The notes beneath the pieces were generated by a model that ran no database searches, was not told the DNA's origin, and saw nothing but the letters and a program-made list of their open reading frames with translations. A stretch of 64,000 nucleotides of DNA from Candidatus Endonucleibacter sp. (ex Gigantidas childressi) (GTDB taxonomy: Bacteria; Pseudomonadota; Gammaproteobacteria; Pseudomonadales; Endozoicomonadaceae): positions 615,001 through 679,000 of the forward strand of contig JASXSU010000002.1 of the NCBI GenBank assembly GCA_030674875.1, given 5' to 3'. Of the stretch, positions 10,204 to 18,940 are shown piece by piece (the stretch's first letter is position 1; each line of letters begins with the position of its first letter). Made by a program: the position numbers and the translations under genes.

Positions 10204-10447
10204 GTGACAAATATGTCAACAAGCACTGAAACTTTGATAGGATAGACAAACTGATGGAACTACTAACTATTGCTATTGTGTGAAGCCTACTCGTGGGCAC
10301 TCGTGTTCTGGTGATGTAAAGCAATTACCATTATCGTTAAATTTCGATTTGGCTTGAACAGTCTTAGACTAGCACTTAAAAACAACTGTGCAAAAAATGA
10401 TCAAACCACTTTTTTAGATCTGCTAAATGTTTTGTCCCGTACATAGA
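10204..10447 (+). pseudogene. IS4-family 3' fragment
   Basis: It matches the end of the IS4 element at 48455-49715: the region encoding DRMDKLMGLLTIAVV, then FRLGLDRFR.ALKN.CAKN, and the terminal sequence TTTTGTCCCGTACATAG. The 5' four fifths of the element is absent. Confidence 0.75.
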
Positions 10448-10700
10448 TTCAGCACATAGCTGCCTGAGTTAAAATTATACCAAAAGTCATTATCAAAAAG
10501 ATGCCTATACCTTACAATAACATCTGCAAGATCATTACAATGAGTACCCTGGCCAAGCAAATATATTTTGCTACTCCACACCACTCACAGCAACGTGGAC
10601 TGAACGATAATATTAATAACCTGCTACAGCTATTCCACCCAAAGATAATGAGTCTAGGTTACTTATCTAAAATGAAATTAATGATGATCAACTTTTAATC
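10448..10700 (+). pseudogene. IS30-family 3' fragment
   Basis: The open frame 10501-10698 contains KQIYFATPHHSQQRGLNDN followed by NNLLQLFHPK, a degenerate version of the IS30 motif with the catalytic Glu (ERG.NENTNGLLRQYFPK). The Glu of NEN is replaced by Asp here. It abuts the IS4 fragment to its left. Confidence 0.6.
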
Positions 10701-10723
10701 AGAATATGATCTCAAAAGCACTT

Positions 10724-10752
10724 AAACTCATTTCGTTCGATTGAGTTTTTAT
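10724..10752 (+). terminator. Rho-independent terminator-like hairpin
   Basis: The stem AAACTCA (10724-10730) pairs with TGAGTTT (10742-10748), with an 11-nt loop and a following T run. It lies 3' of the convergent PilZ gene and could stop transcription entering from the IS debris. Confidence 0.45.
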
Positions 10753-10844
10753 AGATCGAGCATACGCTACTTTTTATAGGCCTAAAATACGTAACTTATG
10801 CTGACAATATAGAAGAACACATAAAAAATATTTCCGAGAAATAA

Positions 10845-11207
10845 TTAACTACTAAAAGAGAAATATTCTTTCAATGCATCAACCAAATCAACAATACCAC
10901 AACTTGCACTAATTATACTGTAACCTGAATCGAAAAAATCAGGACCAACATCAGGCTTGCACCAGTGACAGCGAGCATCAAAATCCAGAAAAACCTTTCC
11001 CCCATTATCATCAGGAATAACAATGCGCATATTATAAACAGCACCAATCAAGACTGGAATACAACTCACAAGCATTAAACCATTACAGCTAATATTACAA
11101 ATACTTCCCATTTCACGCATAGTGTTACGGTTATAAACTTCCAAGTAATTACTTAATTGACATCGCTTTATAGGACGGTTTTCTTTACCATACGGAACAA
11201 AAGACAT
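10845..11207 (-). CDS. PilZ-domain protein, predicted c-di-GMP receptor
   Basis: A 120-residue cytoplasmic protein consisting almost entirely of a PilZ domain. The c-di-GMP signature is intact: R-x-x-x-R as RPIKR near residues 11-15, and (D/N)-x-S-x-x-G as NISCNG near residues 38-43. The conserved beta-barrel tail includes DARCHWCKPDVGPDFFDSGY. The start ATG 11207 has AAGG about ten bases upstream. It is isolated between IS fragments, so context does not give the target. The FimX-like c-di-GMP protein and minor pilins in the same window suggest type IV pilus or motility control (inference). Confidence 0.85.
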   Translation of the reverse strand: MSFVPYGKENRPIKRCQLSNYLEVYNRNTMREMGSICNISCNGLMLVSCIPVLIGAVYNMRIVIPDDNGGKVFLDFDARCHWCKPDVGPDFFDSGYSIISASCGIVDLVDALKEYFSFSS

Positions 11208-11327
11208 TATTTAGCAACCTTTTTTTATTACAATAATAATCAACACTATGTATAACTACCTACTTTACAATATATCAATATGCTGATAACCCTTAATGAC
11301 CTTCATCAATTTTTCTATTTATTTTTC

Positions 11328-11564
11328 TTAATAGAAAACAGAAAAATAAAGCCTAGATATGAATACTTGTTGACCATCGAGCATTTCGTACAAGACACTA
11401 CAATTATTTATTTCTTTTCCTTTGGAGTACAGTCCATCTTCATTTTCCGAAAAGAACTCAACAACTCTTTTTAAATAATACCTGCAATGCATTATTTCTT
11501 TATCAAGAACATTATTATTTCTTTTAAGATTATTAATAATATCAAGTCTCTTGTTCAACAACAC
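11328..11564 (-). CDS. Doubtful small coiled-coil protein, possibly a frameshifted remnant
   Basis: A GTG at 11564 opens a 78-codon frame (LNKRLDIINNLKRNNNVLDK, then VVEFFSENEDGLYSKGKE) with plausible charge patterning. Directly upstream in another frame a second open stretch (KDKEFVDLVGNNNENADG to ISLLKC) ends exactly where this one begins, so a one-base shift may have split a longer gene of about 120 codons. No family recognised. The surrounding 11216-11890 is very AT-rich and otherwise featureless. Confidence 0.3.
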   Translation of the reverse strand: MLLNKRLDIINNLKRNNNVLDKEIMHCRYYLKRVVEFFSENEDGLYSKGKEINNCSVLYEMLDGQQVFISRLYFSVFY

Positions 11565-11895
11565 TTTAACAAACTAATTGTTTGTTTGATTTTTTTGTTA
11601 TTTTCATTTGTTTTGTTAAAAAAGCCATCTGCATTCTCATTATTATTACCGACAAGATCTACAAACTCTTTATCTTTCCTTCTGGTTAGTTATCCATGCT
11701 ATACTAGCAACCCACCAGCTCATAATAAAAGCCAACACAAACAAAACTCTTTTATCAACCCCCTATATATTCAGGCTAGCAAAAAGATGAGCCACATTTC
11801 GAAAATAATAAATATCAATTCACAATAAAAAACTCATTACATATACCTAAATTAGTAACTTCATGATTTCAGCCACATTTCTAGTGATAAAAGCA

Positions 11896-12143
11896 CCTAT
11901 GTACGGGACAAAACATTTAGTAGATCTAAAAAAGTGGTTTGATCATTTTTTGTACAGCTGTTTTTGAGTACCCGTCTAAGCCTATCCAAGCCTAATCAAA
12001 ACAGACTCTTGGCTGGACGATAATGCTTGTTCCGCGGCAATTGATTGGCATTCCCATAACACCAGGCCCCACTAGTAGGCACCACACAACAGCAATCGTC
12101 ATTAGTCCCATCAGTTTATTCATCCGGCCAAAGTTAGTCATAT
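11896..12143 (-). pseudogene. IS4-family 3' fragment
   Basis: The left edge has the IS4 terminus CTATGTACGGGACAAAAC, followed by the last quarter of the transposase on the reverse strand. It is cut at about 12143, where an IS30 left end begins, consistent with insertion of IS30 into IS4. Confidence 0.75.
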
Positions 12144-12146
12144 GCG

Positions 12147-13205
12147 CCGAACTCATATACTAAGTGCCACACCAAATTTAATAAAAACGATGAACTGCGA
12201 TACCCTTAGTTTTTTGCTCTTATTACGAAGTAAAAATCTATGAAATATCAATAATTTTGATACATTATAGTCTAGCTAAAAAGGCAAGGGTTAAGTTTTA
12301 CGAACATCGCCAAAGCTATCGAAAAACACCGAAGTACCATATATCTAAAATTTAACCTCAATACTTGTTAGTATCAGGATAGTTCATATCGACCTATAAA
12401 AGCACAGCGAAGAACAAAAGCTCGATATCTACGCTCAATACGGAATCAACATTTTACAGACAATGATTACGCGATCGTTAGGTAACTCTTATGTAAACAA
12501 TGAAGTCCTGAGCAGATTACTGGTTACTCAAAGGGGATAGGTGTACGCTGCCTTAGCCATGAAACTATTTATCGATATATTTGGTGTGATAAAAAGAAAG
12601 ACGGTTTTCTACGGAAGCACTTACGCTGCGCTCAAAAGCGAATACGTAAATACTACAAGGCTATATGATAGTTGTAGCAGGCTTGCCAATAAGAGTAATA
12701 CAACAAACCGACCAACTGAGGTAGCAACGAGTAAAACACCAGGCCACCGGGAAATAGATACCGTGATGGGTAAAGGGGATAAACATTGCATCATCACACT
12801 GATTGAGCGAAAAACTGGTTACACATTGATAGGTCAATTAAACGATAGAACACCCAAGTCAAGCAAGATGCGAACGCTAAAATCAACGAGTAAAATGCCT
12901 GAGCAATTTAAAACCATTACATCAGATAACGGCACCGAGATTCACCAATATAAGAAAGCTGAAGAAGCTACTAATTGCTCTTATTACCTTGCCAAACCTA
13001 ATATCTCATGAAAACTTGATAAGAATGAAAATATCAATGGTTTTACCCGACAATACTTAGTTAAGGGAACGTTAATGGCAGGACTAACTCAACAACGATG
13101 CAATATCATCGTTGCTAAAAAATACAAGACCAAAGAAACGATTAGCTTACAAGACACATGAGGAATGCTTTTATGAATAACTACTTTTGTCGCACTTCAA
13201 ACTTA
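12147..13205 (+). mobile_element. IS30-family element (type C), decayed
   Basis: The left end (CATATACTAAGTG) and right end (CACTTCAAACTTAGATACTAA) match other fragments at 41551, 51117, 51277 and 57455. The transposase is broken early by stops. A 156-codon open stretch at 12541-13011 keeps GHREIDTVMGKGDKHCIITL (first Asp) and FKTITSDNGTEIHQY (second Asp), and the frame after the stop near 13011 shows NENINGFTRQYLVKGT (Glu region). Confidence 0.8.
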
Positions 13206-13381
13206 GATACTAAACACGAAGATTGTGGCTGCAATCAGAAAGCCACTGATTCAGAAAAAAACTTAACAAACCTCTATACTTTAGCCTAAATACATACCAA
13301 TAACTCCACACCAACAATACTAAAAATCAAAAGAAACAACTAAATGAGCGCTCTTTTACAGAACTGACAGGCTGTCGCTAG

Positions 13382-14077
13382 TTACAACCCACTTTCTGAA
13401 GGCTTATTCATCTCTCTAACAGAGCTCTCAAGCTGCAACATTTTCCTATTTACCTGAATCCTGAAGCTATCTACGGCCTGCTCAGTACCAACATGACGCC
13501 TCCCGTTCTCTTTTACCGCAGCTTTTAACTCTTGCACAATCTCACGCGAAGCTAACAACTCCAGCTTTAATGTCGCATGCTCACTGGACAGAGTTTGGAA
13601 TAACCGTCCTTGACCATCACCTTCATTTTTTAACGTCGTAACTGATGACAGCATTTTATCGGTCTGAAGAGCTAACTTATCCATTTTTATTTCTAGCACC
13701 CCAAGCCTATCATTATGATCGCTGATATCTCGCTTGTTTCTCTTATTAGCAAGATCCCATAATTTTCTAATTTCCTTGTTAACATCTTTTATCTCAGAAC
13801 GCATAGCTAAATCACTTTTGCTTAAATTTTCACCAGCCATAGATACATCCCCAGTGATACTTTCCACCGCTTTCTGAACAGCCGTTAACTCAACACGAGC
13901 CTGGTCAAACATCACCCTAGCAACAGTAATCTGCCAATATCCATAAATAAAGGCTCCAAGTAATGCCAGACAAAACAATAGACACAAAATACTATACCAC
14001 TTGCTAGCAGCAAACTTAGATTCGGCATTAACACTAGCGGTACCGTTTCTTCGATAAGAACGGTTGTCAGCCGTCAT
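13382..14077 (-). CDS. Single-pass membrane coiled-coil protein, unknown function
   Basis: The 231-residue product has a basic N-terminus (DNRSYRRNG), one transmembrane helix at about residues 30-52 (WYSILCLLFCLALLGAFIYGY) and a long heptad-rich periplasmic or cytoplasmic coiled coil through the rest (MDKLALQTDKMLSSV, LKLELLASREIVQELKAAV). I chose ATG 14077 because AGGA lies seven bases upstream; an ATG five codons earlier (14092) has no ribosome site at good spacing. No family recognised. The gene is intact although both flanks are IS30 elements, which suggests continuing selection. It resembles membrane coiled-coil proteins that organise envelope complexes, but that is not evidence of function. 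Confidence 0.7.
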   Translation of the reverse strand: MTADNRSYRRNGTASVNAESKFAASKWYSILCLLFCLALLGAFIYGYWQITVARVMFDQARVELTAVQKAVESITGDVSMAGENLSKSDLAMRSEIKDVNKEIRKLWDLANKRNKRDISDHNDRLGVLEIKMDKLALQTDKMLSSVTTLKNEGDGQGRLFQTLSSEHATLKLELLASREIVQELKAAVKENGRRHVGTEQAVDSFRIQVNRKMLQLESSVREMNKPSESGL

Positions 14078-14364
14078 AGAGAAATCCTGCATATCGTTTG
14101 AAATAACCTTTCCCCTGATTTATCCAGCAACCCCTGAGATCATTTTTTATTACACGGATTCAAATTCCAAGTGCATCACAGCTTAAAATGCTAACTCAGC
14201 CCTGTGTTCACCCATTATCAGGGCGGGTGTTTTGAAATTCAAATCTTTTCTTGGCCGAGAATTAAGCCGCATCAATGCTCGCTTCACATCTATATGACCG
14301 ACCTTCTTGAAGTCTGTATTCTTTGGAAAATATTGTCGTAGCAAGCCATTGATGTTCTCATTTA

Positions 14365-14488
14365 TACTCAAAGGATTTCAAGTTGCTACTAGGCGGCAAG
14401 TAAGCGAAGCCCCATGAGCCTACGAGTAGTAGGTGATCGGGGTGAGCGAGCGCAGCCAACAACGTAGCAGATTGAAAGGCGACGGGTA
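14365..14488 (+). mobile_element. Young 124-bp MITE-like repeat
   Basis: Inserted just before the NENINGLLRQ segment of the IS30-A transposase. Flanking TA at 14363-14364 and 14489-14490; the left end is mutated to TACTC. The second IS30-A copy carries the same element at the same site and orientation (45153-45275). Confidence 0.9.
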
Positions 14489-14956
14489 TAACCCTCTCTC
14501 CCAGGAGTTGTAGGGTGCGCAAAGTAAACCTCCGCCGATAATGCTTGGCTGATTCTCTCATGGTACGAAAACTCTTTACCGTTGTCAGCCGTAATTGTGT
14601 GAACAATACCCTTAAATGGGTTGAGCAAGCTGATCGTAGCCTTGGTCACATCTGCTGCGCTTTTGCTGTTCGCCTGGACTGAGACCGTGTACTTCGTGAC
14701 CAGCTCGACGATAGTTACCAAAGCCCCGCTATGCCCTTTGCCAATGACGGTATCAATCTCCCAGTCTCCGATACGCGATTTATCGTCAACGATCTCTGGG
14801 CTATCATCTATGCTGACGCGGTTCTTTATCTGGCCGCGCGTTGACTTGCCGTTTCGCCGCTTGTCATACTTCTTGCCCTGGCGACGAAGATGCATGTAAA
14901 GATCGCCGCCAGCCTGCTTATTCGCCCAAATATGTAGGTAGATACTTTCATAGCTA

Positions 14957-15080
14957 TACCCAAAGCATTTCAAATTGCTACTAGGCAGCAAGTAAGCTAA
15001 GTCCCGTGAGCCTACGAGTAGTAGGTGATCGGGGTGAGCGAACGCAGCCAACAACGTAGCAACTTAAAAGGCGACGGGTA
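14957..15080 (+). mobile_element. Young 124-bp MITE-like repeat
   Basis: A second insertion in the same IS30-A copy, upstream of its SYESIYLHIW segment, with TA at 14955-14956 and 15081-15082. The 45-kb copy has lost this region to a deletion, so sharing cannot be judged. Confidence 0.9.
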
Positions 15081-15609
15081 TAATCAGTCGTTCCTGATCA
15101 TTCAGCAATATTCTCTGGGCTCCACTCTACACACAGCTTTGATTCAATCACCGCGATCATTTTTGGCGTCACTCTACTCGCCCGAGCCGACTCTGTACAC
15201 CGCCTATTTGTTCGGCCTTGTGCTTGCCTATATCTACGTTCGCCTGTATTCCTTGCCAACTCACGACTCACCGTGGACTGGCTGGTGCCAATGATCTCCT
15301 ATCTCCCTTTCGCTGCAACCGCTTTTCTTTAGTGCGGAAATCTAGCATCGTTGTTCGTAAGCCAGTTGTTGGTAAGTTATCGTCATCACTTCATCTCTTG
15401 CCGGAGAAAAGGGTAGGAGCTTACCTTCAGCTGGCCCTTTCTTCTACCTAGTCAAGTGATGCACTTCAGATTTGAATCCGCCTTACATTCCAAATTAAAA
15501 TATGCAATGCAATTTTCCAACTTAACGACAGAATCAGACTATAACACGCTCACCGCATCTGAGAATACTGGTGGCGAGGAACTTCCCCACCAGCCACTTA
15601 GCTTTACTT

Positions 15610-15780
15610 TCTAAACTCGCGGGTCTTCGCTTATTTACCCACTACATCTTCAACTCTTTTGGGTATACCCATCCGCTTGGAAAGTATAATGTTGCTGACT
15701 ACACTCACTCCAAATAACCTTCTACTTGTAAACTCATAAGGCATTTCTTACATTTCGCCCACAACCTTCAATGATATTTG
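15610..15780. repeat. Two adjacent decayed repeats
   Basis: A right end CTTTTGGGTATA (about 15655-15667) is followed by a left end TATACCCATCCGCTTGGAAA. The second copy runs to about 15780 (CCTTCAATGATATTTGG) with a decayed core around CTACTTGTAAACTCATAAG. The rest of 15482-15856 is featureless. Confidence 0.5.
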
Positions 15781-15856
15781 GTAGATAGACAGAGCCACTG
15801 CCTAGAAACTAACACAACTTCCAAACCTCATACCACCGAATAAATCAAGCTTATAT

Positions 15857-17179
15857 GAGACCTAAGCATAACTCAACAAAGACGATTATATTCTGGTAAA
15901 ATATCGGCATGCAAAAATCCTTCACAACACAGCCAAAACTCTTCGTTTCAGCCAACGACCTCAATCATCCAATTCTTCGTAGTCTGGATGATACAAAAGC
16001 GCCGCTAAAATGGTCAGAGATTGAGAAGTTATTATCCTCAATCTACGCCTACAACACCGGTCGCCCCAGCTATCCTCTGCTGACCTTGTTTCGAGCCTTA
16101 TTGCTTGGAACATGGATGTACAGTTGGCTAAGTGCTTGTGTAGAGATCTTCTGTTCCGTAAATTTTGTCACCTTGAACTTGGTGGAGCAGTTCCTGAAGC
16201 CTCCACCTTGGGACGCTTTCGAACACGACTTGTCGAACATCGTCTGTGGGATCAATTATTGGCAGAGATTAATCGTCAGCTTGAAGCCAAAAACATCATA
16301 ATGAGATAAGGTAACATTAATATCATTGATGCTACACCGATAGAGGCAGCGCGATCAGGTTCGAGCCACGACAAAAGCGGAAAACCGACAAAAGATCCTG
16401 AAGCGGGCTGGCACGTTAAGAATGACTGTCGTGGTGACAAAAAAAACACCTCTGGTTTTTCCGTTCATACCGGTGTCGATGAAGATGGCTTTATTCATAG
16501 GCAAAGCGTAACGCCTGGCAATGTTCATGATTCTCAGGAACATGACACCCTGCTACTGGGGGATGAAACGGCACTGTATGCGGATTCCGCTTACAGCTCT
16601 GAGCAGACCCGAGAGAAATTAGCGCAGCTAGGTATTAAAGATCAAGTTCAACGTAAGGGCTACAGAGGAAAGCCTCTATCGAAAGAAGATAGAACTCGTA
16701 ACAAAGAAATAGCCGTAACACGGGCGGGTGGTGAGCGTCCTTTTGCCATCTATAAAAGACACTACGGACTTGCCAGAACACGGTTCATGGGCCTTGCCAA
16801 AAATGCGACAATTTATGGGCTGGCCGCTATTGCGGCGAACATTCGTAAAGGTACTAAGTTTTTGGTGCTCTATGGTGTGTCAAAACCATGTTATACAGGA
16901 TAGGACGTTAAAAATCAGTTCGAAGCACTAAAATCAGTGTATATAATATACCCAAAGCATTTCAAATTGCTACTAGGCAGCAAGTAAGCGAAGTCTCGTG
17001 AGCCTACGAGTAGTAGGTGATCGGGATGAGCGAACGCAGCCAACAACGTAGCAACTTGAAAGGCGACGGGTATAAAACAAGTGATTTGATGTTCAGAGCC
17101 TCAGAAAGCTTCGTAATGGCTGACAAAACTTGGAAAGTTCAATTACCGTGACCAAAGTCGTTGGTTATACTGAGACCTC
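15857..17179 (+). mobile_element. IS5-family element, copy 2 (longest)
   Basis: Ends are GAGACCTAAGCATAAC and GTTATACTGAGACC. The transposase starts at 15909 (MQKSFTTQPKLFVSANDLN). About 14 bp are missing after ALLLGTW near 16112, which shifts the frame; RDLLFRKFCHLELGGAVPEA (16141-16200), GRFRTRLVEHRLWDQLL, INIIDATPIEAARSG, VKNDCRGDKKNTSGFSVHTG and YADSAYSSEQTREKL follow in other frames. This is the IS5 DDE layout (Asp in IIDAT, Asp in ADSAY). It lacks the MITE found in copies 1, 3 and 4 at the site after SDVQLAQCL, but has another at 16949. Confidence 0.88.
16949..17072 (+). mobile_element. Young 124-bp MITE-like repeat in IS5 copy 2
   Basis: Located near the 3' end of the IS. Copy 1 of the IS (6540-6570, reverse) gives the uninterrupted sequence GTGTATAAAACAA, so the insertion target was a TA-rich site. 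The outer stem pair is altered to TCTCG/CGGGA in this copy. Confidence 0.9.
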
Positions 17180-17369
17180 TATATATAAAATCCAGTAAAA
17201 CAATCAATTCTTTTGCATTAGCAAGAGTTGAAATGTACATTTGCATCCTGTACATGTATATTCACCATACTTAAAAATGCAGCACTACTGATACCGTACT
17301 TATCATTCAAAGATCATAGATATTCGCCACCTTTCATACCTGACTACATTTTCAAGTATTTTGGGTACA

Positions 17370-17494
17370 TACCAGTTACAATTGAAGGAGTGAGTAGATG
17401 ACAAGCTAGTAAAGCATCATGATCCTCCGAGTAATAAGTGGTTAACGGTAGTGAGAGAAGTCAATAACCTTACACTTTAAATAGAAAAAGTATA
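17370..17494 (+). repeat. Old-family repeat upstream of sodB
   Basis: The left end TACCAGTTACAATTGAAGG and a right end near TTTAAATAG/AAAAAGTATA bound a decayed copy with AGTAATAAGTGG in its core. An end of another copy (CAAGTATTTTGGGTAC) lies immediately left at 17352-17368. No gene is seen in 17180-17616. Confidence 0.5.
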
Positions 17495-17616
17495 TCACTG
17501 CGCATAGACTCGTAACTGATATCACCGGATACCGTCAATAGCTGATGACTCAGCATGATAATAGCCCCATTCTGATCCGACATATAGAACATTAAATCCA
17601 AATGGAGACATCAACA

Positions 17617-18198
17617 ATGGCTTTCAAACTACCAGCTCTTCCTTACCCCCGTGAAGCACTAGAACCCCACATATCAAAAGAGACTATTGATTATCATTAT
17701 GGTAAGCACCATAACACTTATGTAGTAAAACTCAACGGCTTGATTGAAGGCTCTGAACTAGCAAGAAAAAGTCTTGAAGACATTATACAAACATCTGAAG
17801 GAGGTATTTTTAATAATGCAGCCCAAGTCTGGAACCACACATTCTATTGGAACTGCCTAAGCCCTGACGGTGGTGGCGAGCCTGTCGGTGGCCTAGCAAC
17901 AGCTATCAACACAGCCTTCGGCTCTTTCGACAACTTTACAAACAAATTCACCGATATGGCAGTTAACAACTTTGGCTCAGCTTGGACTTGGCTAGTGAAG
18001 AACAACGATGGCTCTATTGAAATAGTTAATACTAGCAATGCAGCTACTCCACTAACCACAAACCAAAAGCCGTTGCTGGCCTGTGATATTTGGGAGCATG
18101 CTTATTATATTGATTATCGAAATGCTCGCCCTGACTACCTAAAAGCCTTTTGGCAGCTGGTAAACTGGGAATTCGCGACCCAAAATTACACAAGTTAA
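17617..18198 (+). CDS. sodB: Superoxide dismutase [Fe], SodB type
   Basis: Cytoplasmic enzyme converting superoxide to oxygen and hydrogen peroxide. The 193-residue product has the length and near-complete motif set of FeSOD: MAFKLPALPYPREALEPHIS start, His27 in DYHYGKHHNTY, the second His in VWNHTFYWNC (His74 region), and Asp/His in CDIWEHAYYIDYRNARPDY. The A-A-Q-V-W-N-H segment and GGIFNNAAQ favour the iron rather than the manganese form. ATG 17617 is preceded by GGAG nine bases upstream; a longer frame from 17602 would have this site inside its own start codon region. It is the only sod seen here, flanked by repeats. Confidence 0.96.
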   Translation: MAFKLPALPYPREALEPHISKETIDYHYGKHHNTYVVKLNGLIEGSELARKSLEDIIQTSEGGIFNNAAQVWNHTFYWNCLSPDGGGEPVGGLATAINTAFGSFDNFTNKFTDMAVNNFGSAWTWLVKNNDGSIEIVNTSNAATPLTTNQKPLLACDIWEHAYYIDYRNARPDYLKAFWQLVNWEFATQNYTS

Positions 18199-18374
18199 TT
18201 CCACTCCTCAGTCTGATGTTATAGCTGATCAGTACAATTACCTTGAGTCATTGCGAAAGCATACTGGCTTATTCAACTGTCATACTGACGCCTGCACCAA
18301 TCGTACCTGGAAATGCAGGCGTGCTTTAACAGAGCCATTTTCGGCATAATTTCTGCATATCCACTAACGTTGCA

Positions 18375-18495
18375 TACCCATTATCCTTGGAGGCGTGGAA
18401 CTGCTTACCGCTCTCGTTCACCCCAGTCGTACTATTTTTGTAGGCTCATAGAAATTCGTTTGTCTGCAGCCTTCCCACACTTCAATGGTAACGGG
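18375..18495 (-). repeat. Old-family repeat after sodB
   Basis: Left TACCCATTATCCTTGGAGGC and right CACTTCAATGGTAACGGG are inverted. The right end touches the first bases of IS5 copy 3 (GAGACCTCAGC at 18495), so the IS inserted at or beside the repeat edge. Confidence 0.65.
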
Positions 18496-18784
18496 AGACC
18501 TCAGCATAACTCAACAAAGACGATTATATTCTGGTAAAATATCGGCATGCAAAAATCCTTAACAACACAACCCAAACTCTTCGTTTCAGCCAGCGACCTA
18601 AATCATCCAATTCTTCGTAGTCTGGATGATACAAAAGCGCTGCTGAAATAGTCAGAGATGGAGAAGTTATTATCCTCAATCTACGCCTCTAACACTAGTC
18701 GCCCCAGCTATCCTCTGCTGTCGAGCCTTATTGCTTGGAACATGGTATCGCTTATCCGATGTACAGTCGGCTCAGTGCTTGTAT
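18495..18784 (+). mobile_element. IS5-family element, copy 3 (5' fragment only)
   Basis: From GAGACCTCAGCATAAC through MQKSLTTQPKLFVSASDLN to the segment encoding SDVQSAQCLY, with a stop and a deletion. The match to the IS ends precisely where a repeat begins (18785), the same position at which copies 1 and 4 contain their MITE. The 3' half of the IS is gone. Confidence 0.8.
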
Positions 18785-18890
18785 ATACCCGTAGCCTTTA
18801 AAGCTCCTACTTTGTTATCAGCCGTCCGCTCACTACAACCCCCCAAGCCTCGGTGGCCTCGTTCGCTTGCCTTCTCGCAACCTTTGGGCA
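18785..18890 (-). repeat. Palindromic repeat at the break of IS5 copy 3
   Basis: It begins TACCCGTAGCCTTTAAAGC and ends CAACCTTTGGGCA. It is more mutated than the young copies (core CACTACAACCCCCCAAG), and what follows is not IS5 sequence. This suggests recombination between repeats removed the right half of the IS. Confidence 0.6.
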
Positions 18891-18940
18891 TATAACAAAT
18901 AACTCACTCTGAACCACATACAATTTGCATAACAGAGAGC

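Larger units (their letters stand above)
14157..15478 (-). mobile_element. IS30-family element (type A), carrying two MITEs
   Basis: Terminal repeats GGATTCAAATTCCAAGTGC (left) and GCACTTCAGATTTGAATCC (right) bound the copy. The reverse-strand transposase retains SRIGDWEIDTVIGKGHSG (first Asp), HTITADNGKEFSYHE (second Asp) and NENINGLLRQYFPKNTDFK (Glu), finishing HRAELAF at 14183. It is interrupted by repeats at 14365-14488 and 14957-15080 and has further frameshifts in its 5' part. A shorter copy is at 44942-45692 and a scrap at 61870-62040. Confidence 0.85.

Noticed and set aside
11487-11828. 113-codon forward frame in AT-rich DNA
   Set aside because: Overlaps the more plausible reverse-strand frame, is rich in Ile/Asn/Phe from AT bias and has no recognised similarity.
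15025-15451. Open frames in the 5' part of the IS30-A element on the forward strand
   Set aside because: They are antisense to the transposase and include repeat sequence.
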